Shown here piece after piece: positions 1 to 11,940 of a stretch of 64,000 nucleotides of DNA. The notes under the pieces were generated by a model that searched no databases, had not been told where the DNA came from, and worked only from the letters and a program-made list of their open reading frames with translations. The first letter of the stretch is position 1. Each line of letters opens with the position of its first letter. Source of the DNA: Gnetum montanum (Eukaryota > Streptophyta > Gnetopsida > Gnetales > Gnetaceae); NCBI GenBank assembly GCA_015680685.1, contig MNCI01004755.1:344828-408827 (forward strand), read 5' to 3'. Both the position numbers and the translations under genes were made by a program.

Positions 1-534
1 GATTAGAGTTGACCAATTAGTCTAGTGTTGTTCTACTTAAGCAAGTGAAAGATATGGTAACTACTATAATTGGTTGGTCTTGTCCTAAAGACATTCTTAT
101 TATTCATGTGGGAAAGAATAAAGAGGAATTTCTAATCATTATGGGAATGGTATGACTTAGTATTATATATGCTAAGCTTGTAATCAGAGTCTTGTCCTTG
201 GAAATATCTAAGGAATATGAGACTAAAGCTATTTAATGATGACAAGTCCCATGTATCATATATAACAATAAGTAGTGCGATTATGTGTAGAAAATTTGGA
301 CCATAAGGTATGATAACATTATAGGATGCAAAATATTCATCAAAGATATTTGTATACAATAATGTCTATATGCAATAGCCATCAAGCAAGAAGATACCGA
401 GTGGCTAACTAATGAGATAGAATCCTAATCAAGTATATGTATGAAACTAGTTGAAAAGATCATAAATGCCTATGTAGAAAAAAATTAATAAGAGAGAGTA
501 AATTCAAAGATAACTTTTCTACACCAAGTTCTAA
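1..534. other. AT-rich stretch, no recognisable gene
   Basis: All frames are broken by stops and I recognise no conserved motif. It lies directly upstream of the plus-strand reverse transcriptase remnant, so it is probably the decayed linker or protease part of the same Ty3/gypsy pol. That is inferred from position only. Confidence 0.4.
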
Positions 535-1800
535 TAAGAAGAAGATATTGAATGGAGAGAATTTAAAATTCTACATAAGTATGAACCAAAACCTCTAGAA
601 CTAAAATCCTTATTAGATATGCTTAAATACACTTTTGTAAATAATGAAAAATTAGTTATCATAAATGTCAATCTTAATAAAGAACAAAAATAAAGATTAT
701 TGGAAGTGGTAAATATATGGCTGACTATATTTGCATGGTCTTGTGACAAAACCACTAGTATAGATCCATGCATCTGTCAACACTACATCTATACAAACCC
801 AACTATAAAACCATGAGACCAACCTCAATGAAGGTTGAACTCAAAGCTCAAAGAGATAACTAGAAGAATAGTAAAGCTAAGGTTTATCTACCTCATTCTG
901 TATAGTGAATCAATCATTCCATTGATCATTATTCCAAAGAAGAGAGACAAGTGGAGGATTAATATAGGTTTTAGATTGTTGAATGTGGCAACATTCAAAG
1001 ACCATTTTCTTCTGCCATTTATTTATCAAGTTTTGGACATTATTGTTGGACACTGGTACTATAGCTTTATGGATGGATATAATGAATATAACCAAATTTG
1101 TATCACACTAGAAGATTAAGAGAGGATAACATTCACAAGTCTATGGAAAACATCTGTATATAAGCAAATGCTATTTGACTTATGTAATATTTTCACAAAA
1201 TTCAATAGACTTGTACTTAGTATATTTTAAAAATAGATTGATAATAAAGTTAAGATATTCATAGAAGACTTCTCTACTTATGGATTCCACTTCAAGCAAG
1301 ATCTGGATTATTTAGAGGAAGTTTTAAAAATATGTATTGAAACAAATTGAAAGCTTAATTAGCAACATATCCATTTAATGATCCATGAGGGCATAGTTCT
1401 AGGACATAAGGTATCATAGAAGGAAATAGAGATATATCATAATAAAATCAAAGCCCTCTAAAATATTATCCAAAAATCACAAATAATTAAGGGAGTTAAA
1501 TCATTTCTTGGTTATATAGAATATTATAAAAGATTTATTAAAACTTTTTAAAAATAGGAAAACCACTTATGGAATTAAGAAAGAAAGATGCATCATTTCA
1601 TTAGTTGGAAGAATGTGAAAAGGCATTTAAAAATTGAAATAAAAGCTAATAGAGATATCGATCCTAAGAGCTTGAGATTGATCAAGACCTTTCCACATCA
1701 TGATAGATCCTTCAAACTATGCACTAGGAACAATGTTGACTCAATTATATGATCAAAAGAGAATTGGCCATGAAAGTCGTTCTTTTGGCAGTGCAAGTGT
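535..1800 (+). pseudogene. Ty3/gypsy pol remnant (RT and start of RNase H), element B
   Basis: Translation gives a recognisable Ty3/gypsy series. First comes the pre-RT linker, with a FAWS-like box near 730-745. RT follows, with the box IIIPKKRDKWRI near 925-965, DHFLLPF near 1000-1020 and the substrate loop FMDGYNEYNQI near 1069-1101. Then come a degenerate polymerase box (FIEDFSTYG, near 1260), EGIVLGH near 1386-1408, and the first RNase H strand (IMIDPSNYALG) near 1700-1735. The second catalytic aspartate pair reads ED, and many in-frame stops occur after 1119. Alignment stops near 1755-1800, where the opposite-strand pararetrovirus fragment begins. The integrase at 54710-55760 is the likely other half. 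The box sequences resemble the Athila-like branch, but the clade is uncertain. Confidence 0.8.
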
Positions 1801-2330
1801 TGACATCCCAAATGATGAGGGTGATGCTTGAAACATAAAACTTTTGAGTTTTCTGGTTAGAGAACCTAGTAGGAAATTGACTTCCCTAGGAATTCTCTCA
1901 ATTGAGGATTCATATTGTGACAATAGTAATTACCACCAAGAAAAATGTTGTAATTTTGGAGAGGTGGTGATTTTTCATTTAATGAGCATGGCAAGGTTGG
2001 ACAAGTTTGTGCATAGGGTAAAGGATTCTTCAATGAGGTAGTAGTGAAATTTTTCTAACCCTTTTATGGCAGCCAAGATCTATTTTTCAATGGGCCAATG
2101 CTATAGCTCATTCTAGAAAAAGCATCTAGAGGCATGAGCTTAGATTTGTTCATTTTCATGTGTGGCTACTACTTTCAGTAGTGCAACTCTCCAAGCATCA
2201 TAACTAGCATTCGTATTTAGAATATATGGTCCTTCAAACATCAATTTTAATGGTAGTAGGGGTTGAAATTCTTTCATCAAGGCTTGGACTTGTTGGATGG
2301 CTTCCAATGTCCATTGGAAGAGAGAGGAAT
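1760..2330 (-). pseudogene. Pararetroviral RNase H remnant
   Basis: On the minus strand the boxes KEILAAIKGLEKFHYYLIE (near 2010-2070) and PKLQHFSWW (near 1930) match the caulimovirid RNase H, including the FxHYLIE stretch. The tail LGSLTRKL near 1845-1870 corresponds to the usual ADSLTRE ending. Several stops interrupt it. In retrovirus-like use it would digest the RNA template strand; here it is inactive. Confidence 0.68.
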
Positions 2331-3215
2331 TTTTACATTTAATAATATGAGCATTCTTCTATCACAACTTGGGAATGTACTTTGACACATAATTAAGACT
2401 TCCCAGGAAGCACATACATTAATCCTTAGATTCTAATACATCAGGAAATTGAGAGATTTTTTTAAGAACATGTGGTTGCATGTGAATCTTCCCATTTTAA
2501 AAAACAACACCTAAAAATTCTATTTCATTTTGATAGATTTGAAACTTTTTTGGGTCAAAATACAACCCGATGTTTTTTACATAATTTAGCATAGGCACAA
2601 AGGTGCCAATAGTGTTCTTCGACAAAAGAGGAATAAACCAAAAAGTCATCAATATAGTTTGCTATGAAGGTTTTTTGCTTACCAAGGATTACATCTATGT
2701 GACATTAAAATTATGCAAAGACATTCTTCAAGCTAAATGATATGACCAACCATGTGTATAGCCTATTTGGAGTGCTACATGTCATTTTGTGAATGTCCCT
2801 TTTAGCAATCTTTATTTGATGATAGCTTGATTTGCAATCAAATTTTGAAAAAACCTTCTTCACCGCAACTCATTGGATCAACTCTTCTTTGTTAGGTAAT
2901 GGCCATTTTATATCCACCATCACAACATTTAATGGAATAAAATTAATTTCCATTCATGCTTTACCACATTTTATTTCAACATGGTTATAAATAATAAAGC
3001 ATGCACAAGAGTAATTGGAGTTTAAAGGGCAAACCAAACCTTTTTGTAGGAATTCTCCAACATGTAGTGCAACTTTTGGTTCTTCCATTCGATTCATGGA
3101 AATTGACTTACTTTGGATTAGTATTTGATGGATAATGGAAATGTAAGTCATATGACTATCTACATCCGAAATTTTTAGTGGATGGTCACAACAACAAGCT
3201 TGAAACCTTGTCATT
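2331..3215 (-). pseudogene. Pararetroviral reverse transcriptase remnant
   Basis: The finger region around 2954-3214 is open and contains the EFLQKGLVCPLNSNYS box. Downstream come FSKFDCKSSYHQIKI (near 2810-2860) and an intact YIDD polymerase box at 2645-2656, followed by FLVYSS and EEHYWHL. The FDCKSxxxQI and EHxxHL boxes point to Caulimoviridae more than to Ty3/gypsy. Stops and frameshifts break the frame between 2300 and 2950. Confidence 0.72.
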
Positions 3216-3412
3216 ACCTCACCTACTTCAAAAACATTGACCTTTCCTTGGAACTTAAGGACTTTCTAAATCCCTTGATATTTTGATCTCTTCAACTCCT
3301 TGAATGCTTCATGTCAAAGAATCTAGCTCAAGCTAGGATTTGAGGTCACATGCCTAGTTTGTTCAAACTTAGTTGTCCCTAATTCTAGAGGAATATATGG
3401 GACTGTAACCTT

Positions 3413-3727
3413 TCAATCACATGCAGATACTACAATCAATTCTTTACCCACTATGTAGGGAGAGATACAATCCATGAAATTAGCACCAAGGCTAATATCA
3501 TAGCCATTCTCATTTATTTGCACAAAATCTATCTCACCAATTAAGACATCATTAATGAAAATTGGTACATTTAAAGAAAACTTACTTAGATGTTGAACTC
3601 CATTCATTATCTCAATTTCAAATGGATGAACAACTTCAATCCAATTCTCCATGACATTGGTGCATAAAATTGAGGATTGCATTGATGTCAATGAAGATAT
3701 TAAACTTTCACCTTTTAACTTTTCCAT
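3413..3727 (-). pseudogene. Pararetroviral aspartic protease remnant
   Basis: This 104-codon open segment ends with a box reading GYDISLGANFM followed by SPYIVG. That matches the caulimovirid protease C-terminal half (GxDxILGNNFL then xPFI). The DTG-type active-site part would lie upstream and is not clearly readable. It lies between the zinc knuckle and RT, as expected for the polyprotein order. Confidence 0.62.
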
Positions 3728-4362
3728 CTTGTGTTACCTTGATGCAAATAATAAGCACATAGATGGTTGAGATGGTTTTTTTATCTAATGCATGATGGCC
3801 TTAAAGATGGTGGTAGCTAGTTTCCCCATAGTTTTGATACTTTTCCACTTTAACTATTTTTTTTCTTTGGATAGGGATTAATCAAGAATTTTTTTGGCAC
3901 TTTGGTCTTCACTGGATCACTATCTCCATATAGCCAATTGTCTCTGAACTTGAACTCCATTTCTTAAAGCTAGAGGTTTTTTAACAAAAATGATTATCAA
4001 CATCAAACTTAGTATTCTTGGTTTTGGTACCACTTGGTCTTACTTCTTCATCCTACAAAAGACAAAAAGGATTAATAAAAGTAGAGGCTTCAGTGCGGAC
4101 TGAAGTAGCATCTTCTTCCACCTCCAAGTCAGATTGTTGATTAGCTAATGAAAATGATTCAAGTTCATCTAGAAAGTGTTGTTCATCATCATCAAGAAAT
4201 TTCTAGAGGTTTGCTAACTCTTTGGGATAAAATTCTAGAAATTCTTCTTCAAACCCAATTTCACGTTCTTCAAACCCAATTCCATGAGCCATGTGGATCA
4301 TAGGCTAAATTTCATTGTTTAATTATTCTTTACAATCTAAATCATCATAATCTTTTGAATCA

Positions 4363-4575
4363 TCATGAAGAAAATAACCGATACACCTTTTCTCCTTGGT
4401 GTAATCCACTTTGAAGTTGCTTTTTGAATTCAATTGGTTCCCATTTGGCTTCAGATTCTTGAAAGAAGGCTTTCACTTTTGTAGGAGCCTTGTTGGATTT
4501 CTTTGGACACTCATAGGCATCATGTTCATGTTGCTTGCAGTTATAACAACTAATATTTTTTGGCATAAAAATGTC
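4363..4575 (-). pseudogene. Pararetroviral coat-protein zinc knuckle remnant
   Basis: The frame contains a CCHC knuckle, CYNCKQHEHDAYECPKK, followed by a lysine- and glutamate-rich stretch. Caulimovirid coat proteins end with a single CCHC knuckle of this kind. The open frame continues rightward to 4611, but that part belongs to the LTR of element A, so the junction lies around 4560-4580. Confidence 0.6.
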
Positions 4576-4580
4576 AAAAA

Positions 4581-5217
4581 TGTTGTATAAAATGCCTAGA
4601 AACCTACCCAAGTCAAGTTAACATGATAAAAATAAATTGTGACCTATTAAAATGACAATTAACATCATGTTAAGGACTTCTAGATCATTTCAAACCTTTC
4701 CAAACTTGAGACTTTTGAAGCAGAGTAGAGATCTAAAATCTCAATGACATTTTCCAATACTAATAATGGAGAACATCAAGAACCTATTACAACCTATAGA
4801 TCAAGAAAAATAGATGTGTTTTGGAAGGAATTTGAAATACACATTTCCCATTTGTGCATTAAATCTTTATTAGTAATCTCTGAAGAATTTTCATAACATT
4901 TGCAAATATGTACTCTCTCACTCTGTATTTTTTTTTCAAAAATATTAACACAAAATTTGTAGTTGTTTGGCCACATTTTCTTTTATTTTTTTTGCATTAT
5001 CTCTTTATTAGTTCAAGGATCCAATGTTAGATTAATTATTTTACAATTTACCACATGTTTTCACTCATTTATCTTGATAATAAACTTTCAAGACCTTATG
5101 TGATCAACAAGATTTCCGAAGGCATCTTACATCCTTTTTGAGGCCTATGGATCCTATGGTAAAACTCTTCTATGCAAATCAATTCAATTTTCAACATTAA
5201 ATGTTTCTATTGCTATA
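4581..5217 (+). repeat. 5' LTR of element A
   Basis: It aligns nearly end to end with the split copy at 47693-47829 plus 54213-54709. Both share AATGCCTAGAAAC at the left and a CTATA end at the right. The first bases read TGTTG; the last dinucleotide is TA in both copies, perhaps a decayed CA. The other copy reads CATTA at the start. Confidence 0.78.
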
Positions 5218-5776
5218 GTTTGCTAATGCTAAAAGGACCTCTACCTACTTTCTTTGCTCAAACCTGAACATAGCTATTGTTTGCACATTTTCTGCAAATC
5301 TTTCCTAGCATATTCAACATGTGTGAACTCTGTTTGAGTTATTTGTATACTAGCATTTTTAAGCATAGTGTTTTTTCTTCATTTCCCTGCACCACCAACA
5401 TTTTTCCAACCTTGAAAATACATTGACCCTAGGTTGTACGAATCCTCAGATTCTACATCTATTTCTCTTAAAATCCTAGCATTGCTTCAAGAATGTTGGG
5501 TTAAAAACTCTATAGTGAGTTAACCCTTTTACAATTTCAAAATTATTATTACATTTTCAATTCACTGTACTTTTCCTAATTTTACATTTACATTTTCACA
5601 AAGTATTTTTATTTATGTAAGCAATTATATTTACGCTACATTTTATTCAAGCTGCTATAGTGTTCATGCTACATTCTTGTTCAAGTTATTAAAACTTGTA
5701 TCACATTTGCCTAATACTTTGGTTTTACCCTATTTTATGCCTTTTGTGTCAACTTTTTTACCATTAGATATTGTCG
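5218..5776 (+). other. Primer-site remnant and leader of element A
   Basis: Directly after the LTR, 5221-5240 reads TGCTAATGCTAAAAGGACCT. It resembles the primer-binding sites of C and E (core CTAGAAGGAGGG on their coding strand). The rest, up to the first gag-like codons near 5777, is AT-rich with stops in all frames. Confidence 0.45.
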
Positions 5777-7307
5777 ATATGACATATAACTAGAAATCCA
5801 CTTGCATCTACAATCCAAAATACCTAGCTATGGTTGAATGTCATCAATCTCTTAGGCATGTTAACCAAAATCCCCTACATATGACCATTAATGAGTATTA
5901 TAACATTATCTATGCAAAGATACAAGCTGGTTTGCATATTCCTGGCAAAGAACTAGAATCTAAATGCTAGTTTAAAATTATTTACAAAAATGAAAAAGAG
6001 TACACTCCCTCACCATATGACCATATTGAACTATTGAAATTTTATAGGTGCATGTTAACACAACTAGTGGATATAAATGATGAGGTTTAAGCAAGTGAGA
6101 AAGCCAATTTAGAGTAGGACCAAGATGAATTTGGAGCTTATTTTGAGACAAGAACTCACCTAGAGGATCATTCACAACAATTTGTCCCTAAAGTAACCAT
6201 GTTCAACTCTATATCCCCTATCTCAGTAATAAACCAAGCATCTCTTGCATCCTCTATGAGTCAAACTTATCAACCCACTTGTGTGTTTGCTTCCACATAA
6301 ACCTCAACACCTTTCATTATAGTATCTTAGCCTCCACCAGTAATTTCCTTCACATCCCAATCCTTTAGAGTTTCAGTTGATCACTCTTTTGGAATGCAAA
6401 TTCCACATGTTTCACGTAAGCCATTTATGTTCAATACTCCTTACATTTTTCATGTTCCATTGAAAATTTCCTCTATGTTTAACCCCACTAAAATGGTATT
6501 AATATGACCCCTACAATCCATATCATTGCCTATTTCACAACCACAACCACAAACTATCCAACAATCAGTGTATCCCTCCAGAGCTCCACAAAGCCTAGAT
6601 CAAGCCTTCCAAATAATTCAAAGGCTTACTAAGAAGCTATGAAAGCTCAAAGGGAATACTACCAAAGTAATAAAAGTCATTGAATTTTACCAAGATGACC
6701 CCATAAACCCAAAAATTTCACAAATAACATTACCTGAAGGTATCCCAATTCCCCACTTTACCAAATACAATGTCAAACGTAATTTCAATGTACATATTAT
6801 CACCTTCCACTATGAATGTCTCTTGCTACAAGCCTAGCCATAAACTATGATATGCATCTTTTCTATGTCTTTATCAGGAAAAGCTCTTGACTAGTACCAT
6901 ATATTATCAAGAGGTTCTATCTCCTCTCTTAATGATTTGATAACCCAGTTTGTTGATTGTTTCAAAAAAAAATGAAGCTTGATACAACTTTAGAACAACC
7001 CATAAAATTGAGGCAAGGGCCACTTGAACTAGTTCAAAGGTTTATTTACATATGGAATGCAATACTTAATGAGATTCCAAAGTCCATCTTTAAGAACCAT
7101 TTGTTAGCCATTTTCAAGAGGATAATCAATGATTTTATCAAGCCAAACCATACTACTTAGAACCTAGGTCAATTAGTTAAGTCTTTTCATAAATTAAGAA
7201 TATTGAGGAGGATACCGAGGCCAATAATAACCCAAGATATGTGGTCTAAAAAAATCAACACATGAGAAGGGACAACAATAAGGCTAAGCCAACACAAGAA
7301 ATTATAG
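5777..7307 (+). pseudogene. Element A gag, 5' part
   Basis: The decayed gag aligns with gag of E. Matching blocks are an N-terminal block YTPSPYDHIELL (near 6000-6035), a proline- and glutamine-rich middle, the block SLDQAFQIIQRLTKK near 6593-6640, and FYQDDP then LPEGIPIPHFTKYN near 6685-6770. The capsid-like core follows, with PLELVQRFIYIWN near 7020-7055 and LLAIFKRIINDFIK near 7103-7143. It would form the particle shell. Stops are scattered throughout. The frame is cut at 7307-7312 by element C and resumes at 42391. Confidence 0.78.
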
Positions 7308-7312
7308 CTACA

Positions 7313-8582
7313 TGTAACTATAGAAAACGTCAGTTGTTGGAAGCGTCGAGAGGATTCTGCGTACACAGTTTCCACCCCGGATCTACGCGAGGGTCGTGCT
7401 AGGGAAAATGAATCCGAGGTGCCCTGAATGGTCTTGTTGATCAGACAGGGACTTACTTGATCAGTAAATTTCTTAATGATCATGTAATGAGATGGAGATT
7501 TGATATGCGAACATAATACCAATTAACGAGAAAACGAGATCTATTTCAAGATCTAATTTTGAAGGCAATGAAAATGATGTAAATTATGCAAGAGGACTGT
7601 AAAAATTAATGTAAATAGGATACAATGAATTGAATTTAGAAAATGCATGATCCTGAAATCTAGGATCTCTCTTATGAGAAAATATGATGGATACAACGGG
7701 ATTTGCAAGCGGACTCCGGTTTGGAAGAAGTATCTACCACCAACAAGAAGCTATTTAGAGATTAAACAGGCAAGAGGGCTAATCTACCTTGTTCACTAGC
7801 CAAATCTGGGTGCAAGGGAGTCAGGCTCAAAGCAAAATGTTCACTAACTCACAATCTTTGACCAAAAAGCTTCTCTCTGTCACCATTGATGCTCTTGCCA
7901 ACTTTCGTCAACTACCTCAAATTTTTCGACCTCTTTTTTTTTGTTGCCAACTCTTTTGTTTTCTTCAGCAGCCAGCCAACAAAACCAACTGATCCTCCTC
8001 TTTTCCAACCCCTTGAGCATTGTCTTCCAGGGTATTTATAGGTTAGGATTAGGAGAAGAATGTAGTTTAAATGACGTGTGTCCTGGGCCTGTAGAATGTC
8101 GTTGACCTGGCGCGCTGCAGCTAAAGCTTGTGAACCTACACTATGCCACGCTCTGAAGCATGGCATAACATAACCATCCCATGATTACATTGTAATAAGC
8201 TAGGAAGCGTATCATGGCATAATGATTGCTACTGTTTGAATTTTTCTATCCTTGTTATCGTGACTATTTCAACTATGCTGCTGCGTAGCGTAACGTGGTG
8301 TAATGCATAAAAAGTTAAGCTTGTGAAGCATTGGTTAACTTGAAAAGTTGAAGTATTGTCACCATGCATCCTTTGTTCTATTCTGTCCTCCTAAAGTCTA
8401 CTAGGCTGAGCTACGTAGGGTAGTGTAGCAGGCCCTCAGCTGAAAAAACAACCTGCTGAGATGTGCAACTTTTTTCAGTGCTTCCATCACTCAGATTTCT
8501 TGACAGTGTACTTGTGAAAATCCTTGCCTAAACTTCGAGACTTTGTTCAATCATTGAGGTCTTGAAATTTCACAGTGTTTCA
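7313..8582 (-). repeat. 3' LTR of element C (left copy)
   Basis: It starts TGTAACTATAGAAAACGTCAG and ends GTGTTTCA on the plus strand, matching 41095-42385 along its length. By eye there is roughly one difference per 7-8 bases in the first 200. A TATTTATA at 8033-8040 is a TATA box on the minus strand, shared with the other LTR. Confidence 0.92.
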
Positions 8583-9762
8583 ATGGATCCTATTTGTTGA
8601 CGTTTGAAGGGCTTGCCTAAGAGACGTTGACAAAGAATGTGAAACATCACAGAGGTAAAGACGCCAACACCGTTTGTTGACTGTTGCTCAAATGTTGCTC
8701 TATCGAACCTAGAAGTGCGAAGGTTGGGAGTGTAAGGAGGAAAAGATGGATTTTACAAGTGTGAGGGAGTGAGGGTTTAGAAAGACTCAAGTGTAAGCAA
8801 GATTCCTTGTAAACATGTTATTAGATAACTTCTCACTGGTGTTTTCGCGAGAGGTTACACTATTGCACTGTATATGTGGGGCTTGCCTGGGTGAGTTCTG
8901 TTATGCCCGTATGGCCTGGATGGGTTGCATTTCATCCATTTTTCCTAGATTCCCCCCCTCCCTTTTTGAACCTACAGATACATTCCATGAGGTGAGTTGC
9001 ATTATGCTAATTTCTGGATGTGATGGTTATCATGTGCGAAAGGCTCCTTGTACATTTACATCTTGTAAAAATGGGAGGAGAAAGTAAGGTAGTTGCAAGG
9101 ATAAGAGAAGAAAAAAAGGTAAGGTAAGATGTCTGGAGGGGAAAGGTAGGGTCTGCCCACCCAAGTAATTAGGCAAGTCCAAGCAGCCACCTCGGAATAC
9201 TGTGATGCCTCGTCCTCTTAGTGAATGCATCCTTGAACAATGCTGTTGTAGCAAGAAACCTACAAAATGTAACCAAGAACAGAGAACAGAAGCAACTGTC
9301 TTAAATGTTTAGAGGCTATTGAAACAAGTGCTATCCAAAGTGGAAAGGTGACTACAGTAAAAGGTAAGGGTCCCTTTGTTGATGCTGTAGCTCAGGAATT
9401 CACCGTCAATAGCTAGGTTCATCTTATCCATCTAACTAGGAGAAGACCCAGTTAGATGAATCTAGTAAGCCAAGCCCTGGTGGTGGTAGTGGTTGGAGGC
9501 AACCAAGGCTATGGGTGACCATAGTTTCCTTGGGGCTCCAATTGGCGATGCTGACCTCGAGAGCTGCGATTGCTGAGTGGACGTTGTGGCAGTATCTCTG
9601 AGGGATTAGTAGTATGCCCTTCGGCATATCCAAGGAATCAGTAGAATGCTGGGGGGTAGCAGCGTTGTGTCTGTTCCAATGCCCTACCCATTTTGTCTGA
9701 TGAGGATGTCATGCCAAAATGGTTAGGTCCACTTGTTTTGTGGATGTTCTATTGGCAGATCT
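8583..9762 (-). other. 3' non-coding region of element C
   Basis: This segment lies between the integrase side and the 3' LTR. The 80 bp next to the LTR resemble the matching part of E (TTGACG...GTYGACAAAGAA), and the purine-rich tract would lie against position 8583. Short open frames on both strands show no recognisable motif. Confidence 0.6.
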
Positions 9763-10120
9763 TGGTTTTAGGTCCTGGTAGACCATCGTTGCTGGTTTTA
9801 AGTCCCAGCGGACCATGGTCCTGATTTAAAGTCTAGGCAGACAGAAGTGTGTTAGTTTTACGTCATAGCGGATGGTGGAAGAACTAGTTTATGGTCCTAG
9901 CAGACTATGCTGTGGGTGTCAATTTTATGTTGTGACCTAGGGACAATTCTATGCTAGCTTAACGTCTTAGCAGACGGATGCTTACCTTGCCAGTTTTACA
10001 TCGTGGCGGACGGTCAAAAGCTTTTCCAGTTTAGCGTCGTGGCGGACGCGTGCAAAAAAATGCCAGTTTTATGTCATAGTAGATGTGTAAAACACTACCA
10101 ATTTTACATCGTAGCAAACA
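9763..10120 (+). repeat. Hairpin repeat array, post-integrase copy in C
   Basis: About ten copies of a unit near (C)CAGTTTTANGTCNNNNNNGAC are spaced about 30-60 bp apart. Each can fold into a short stem with a six-base loop, for example GGTC-ctggta-GACC (9771-9784) and GCGTC-gtggcg-GACGC (10034-10049). The stem bases change in pairs between copies. Related arrays occur at 13720-13950 and 18714-18876 and at the matching places in E. Confidence 0.8.
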
Positions 10121-10139
10121 TTTGTTACCTTGCATTCTA

Positions 10140-11168
10140 GCTGACTTGATGTCTAAATGTGGTACTACTTCAGGTACATATGGTTCACCGGGTTTGCAAG
10201 TTTCTTGCTGTTGATGTCTGCTAGCCTGAATGCTCCATTGTCATGTGCATTGATGACCAGGAAGGGGCCTTCCTAGCTTGTAGATAATTTGCTCACTGGT
10301 TCATGAACGACTTTAAGGACCAAGTTCCCTTTCTTGATCGGTCGCTAATGCAAGTTTCGATGATGCTTCTTCCTTTGCCTATCCTGATATTTTTCAATGC
10401 TGTTAAGTGTCTAGATGCACTTCTCCTCCACTGAGTCTAGATCCACAATCCTAGACTCGTTATGTTGAGCCTCATTTATAACCATGGAGAGGACCATCCA
10501 CAGTGATGGAACCTATAGTTCAAGGGGCAACACTACTTCAGATCTGTAGACTAGGCTATATGGTGTCCTACTCGTAGCTGTTCTACATGTCATACGATAG
10601 GTGAATAGCACGTAGAGGATTTTCTCATGCCATCATTTTTTGTTACTGCTGAGCATCTTCTTTAGTAAATTAATAACCACCTTGTTTGTTGCTTCTGCTT
10701 GACCATTTTCTTGCAAGTAATATGATGAAGAAAAAGATTGTTTAATGCTGAGTTTATTGCAGAAAGATTTGGTTTCGGTACTACTAAATTGTGGCCCATT
10801 GTCTATCACAATAGTCATGGGAATCCAAAACCTTGTTACCATGTTATCCAAGATAAAATGGTAAACCTGTTGAGATGTAATCTTTCATAGGGGAATAGCC
10901 TCGACCCATTTTGTGAAGTACTCAATGGCGATGATGATGAAGCTATGTCCTACGGAAGACTTAGGCGTGATGGGACCTATGATGTGTAGCCCCCATTGTT
11001 GGAATGGCCAAGTGATCTGTGTGGTATGAAATTCAGTTGGTGACACATGTATTAGATTTGTGTAATGCTAGCATGTGTCACATGTCTTAAATTTGGTAAG
11101 ACAATCTCGTTCTATGTACGGCCAGTAATACCCTAAGCATATGATTTTAGCTACCATGGCTCACGGAG
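10140..11168 (-). pseudogene. Element C integrase
   Basis: Reading leftward: the zinc-binding N-terminal part (YYWPYIERDC then CDTC, near 11060-11130); TEFHTTQITWPFQQWG near 11000-11045; and the catalytic core with VIDNGPQF near 10790-10815 and NGQAEATNK near 10687-10713. The C-terminal domain (KKGNLVLKV..., GPFLVINAHDNGAF) lies near 10200-10340. The first catalytic aspartate position reads GLHIIG instead of GLDxIG, so the DDE triad is broken. Several stops occur. It would have joined element DNA to the host chromosome. Confidence 0.85.
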
Positions 11169-11940
11169 CTATGTGTCCTTTACATAGTCCCTCACAGACT
11201 TCACTAACTATCCTTTGCACTTGGTCATTATTAATGCAAGTTAACAATACCCCATCAAAGGACCGCCTACATAGAGTGTTGTTTCCAATGATGTATTGCC
11301 TAGCACGCTTGCAGATTGCATCCTTTTGTGCAGATGTCAACTCGTGTGGTGGTTTACCATGTAGAAGGTAGGTTTTAATGTTGTCGTACCATTCTAGCAT
11401 TCCTTTGGCACTTAAAGAAGAGATTTGTGTCACTTGGATGACGGGATCTGTACATTCCATCATTAAAGCAGGCCAGGTGGCAAACAAATATGGTGGAACA
11501 TTTAAAGCTAGCGTAGGTAGTGCATCAGCTACGATGTTTTGACTACGCAGAACATGTTGGAAATCACTCATTGTAAATTGTTTTAGAAGATCTTTAGCCA
11601 TATCGCAATAGGATTGTAGATGCACGACTTTGTTGGCATAGACTTCTGTAATCTGATTAACAACGAGCATTGAATTGCCTTAGATTTCCAGGTGTTGAAC
11701 ATTCAGTTCTCTAGCTGCTAACAGTCCCGTGAGGAGCCCCTCATATTTTTCCACATTGTTCATATAGGGAAATGCCAAGTGGTAAGCCAATGGACGAACA
11801 TCCTCAAGGGAAAGTGTAATGATAGTGACGACATTGCCACCTCTGGTGGTTGAAGCTCCATCAAAGTGTAATGTTGCTTCGAGGCCTACTGATACAGGGC
11901 TTAAACTATGTACATGTTCATTTGGAAATTCAGGCTCTAT
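11169..11940 (-). pseudogene. Element C second RNase H (aRNH) and linker
   Basis: A second RNase H follows the RT-attached one, as in Tat elements. Visible motifs are LHFDGAS (near 11855-11875), NVEKYEGLL (AEYE-like, near 11730-11755), GNSMLVVNQ (GDSQ-like, near 11650-11680) and IVADAL near 11520-11540. The linker WYDNIKTYLLHG...LCRRSFDGVLL leads into the integrase. A stop near 11680 separates the halves. Two of the four acidic positions are altered. Confidence 0.82.

Larger units (their letters stand above)
1755..4575 (-). mobile_element. Endogenous pararetrovirus fragment (Caulimoviridae-like)
   Basis: Reading leftward from 4575, the order is a CCHC zinc knuckle followed by an acidic/lysine region, an A3-type aspartic protease, reverse transcriptase, then RNase H. 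That is the order of the caulimovirid polyprotein. There is no integrase, and the RNase H ends with an ADSLTRE-like tail, as in caulimovirids and unlike Ty3/gypsy. The movement-protein and most of the coat-protein regions are missing. The fragment is riddled with stops and frameshifts and cannot encode a functional virus. Its left edge meets element B, and its right edge is cut by the LTR of element A. Confidence 0.72.

Noticed and set aside
1844-2041. Plus-strand ORF next to element B RT
   Set aside because: It overlaps the minus-strand pararetroviral RNase H and has no recognisable motif.
7789-8166. ORFs on both strands inside the C LTR
   Set aside because: Not preserved in the other LTR copy and overlapping U3/R signals.
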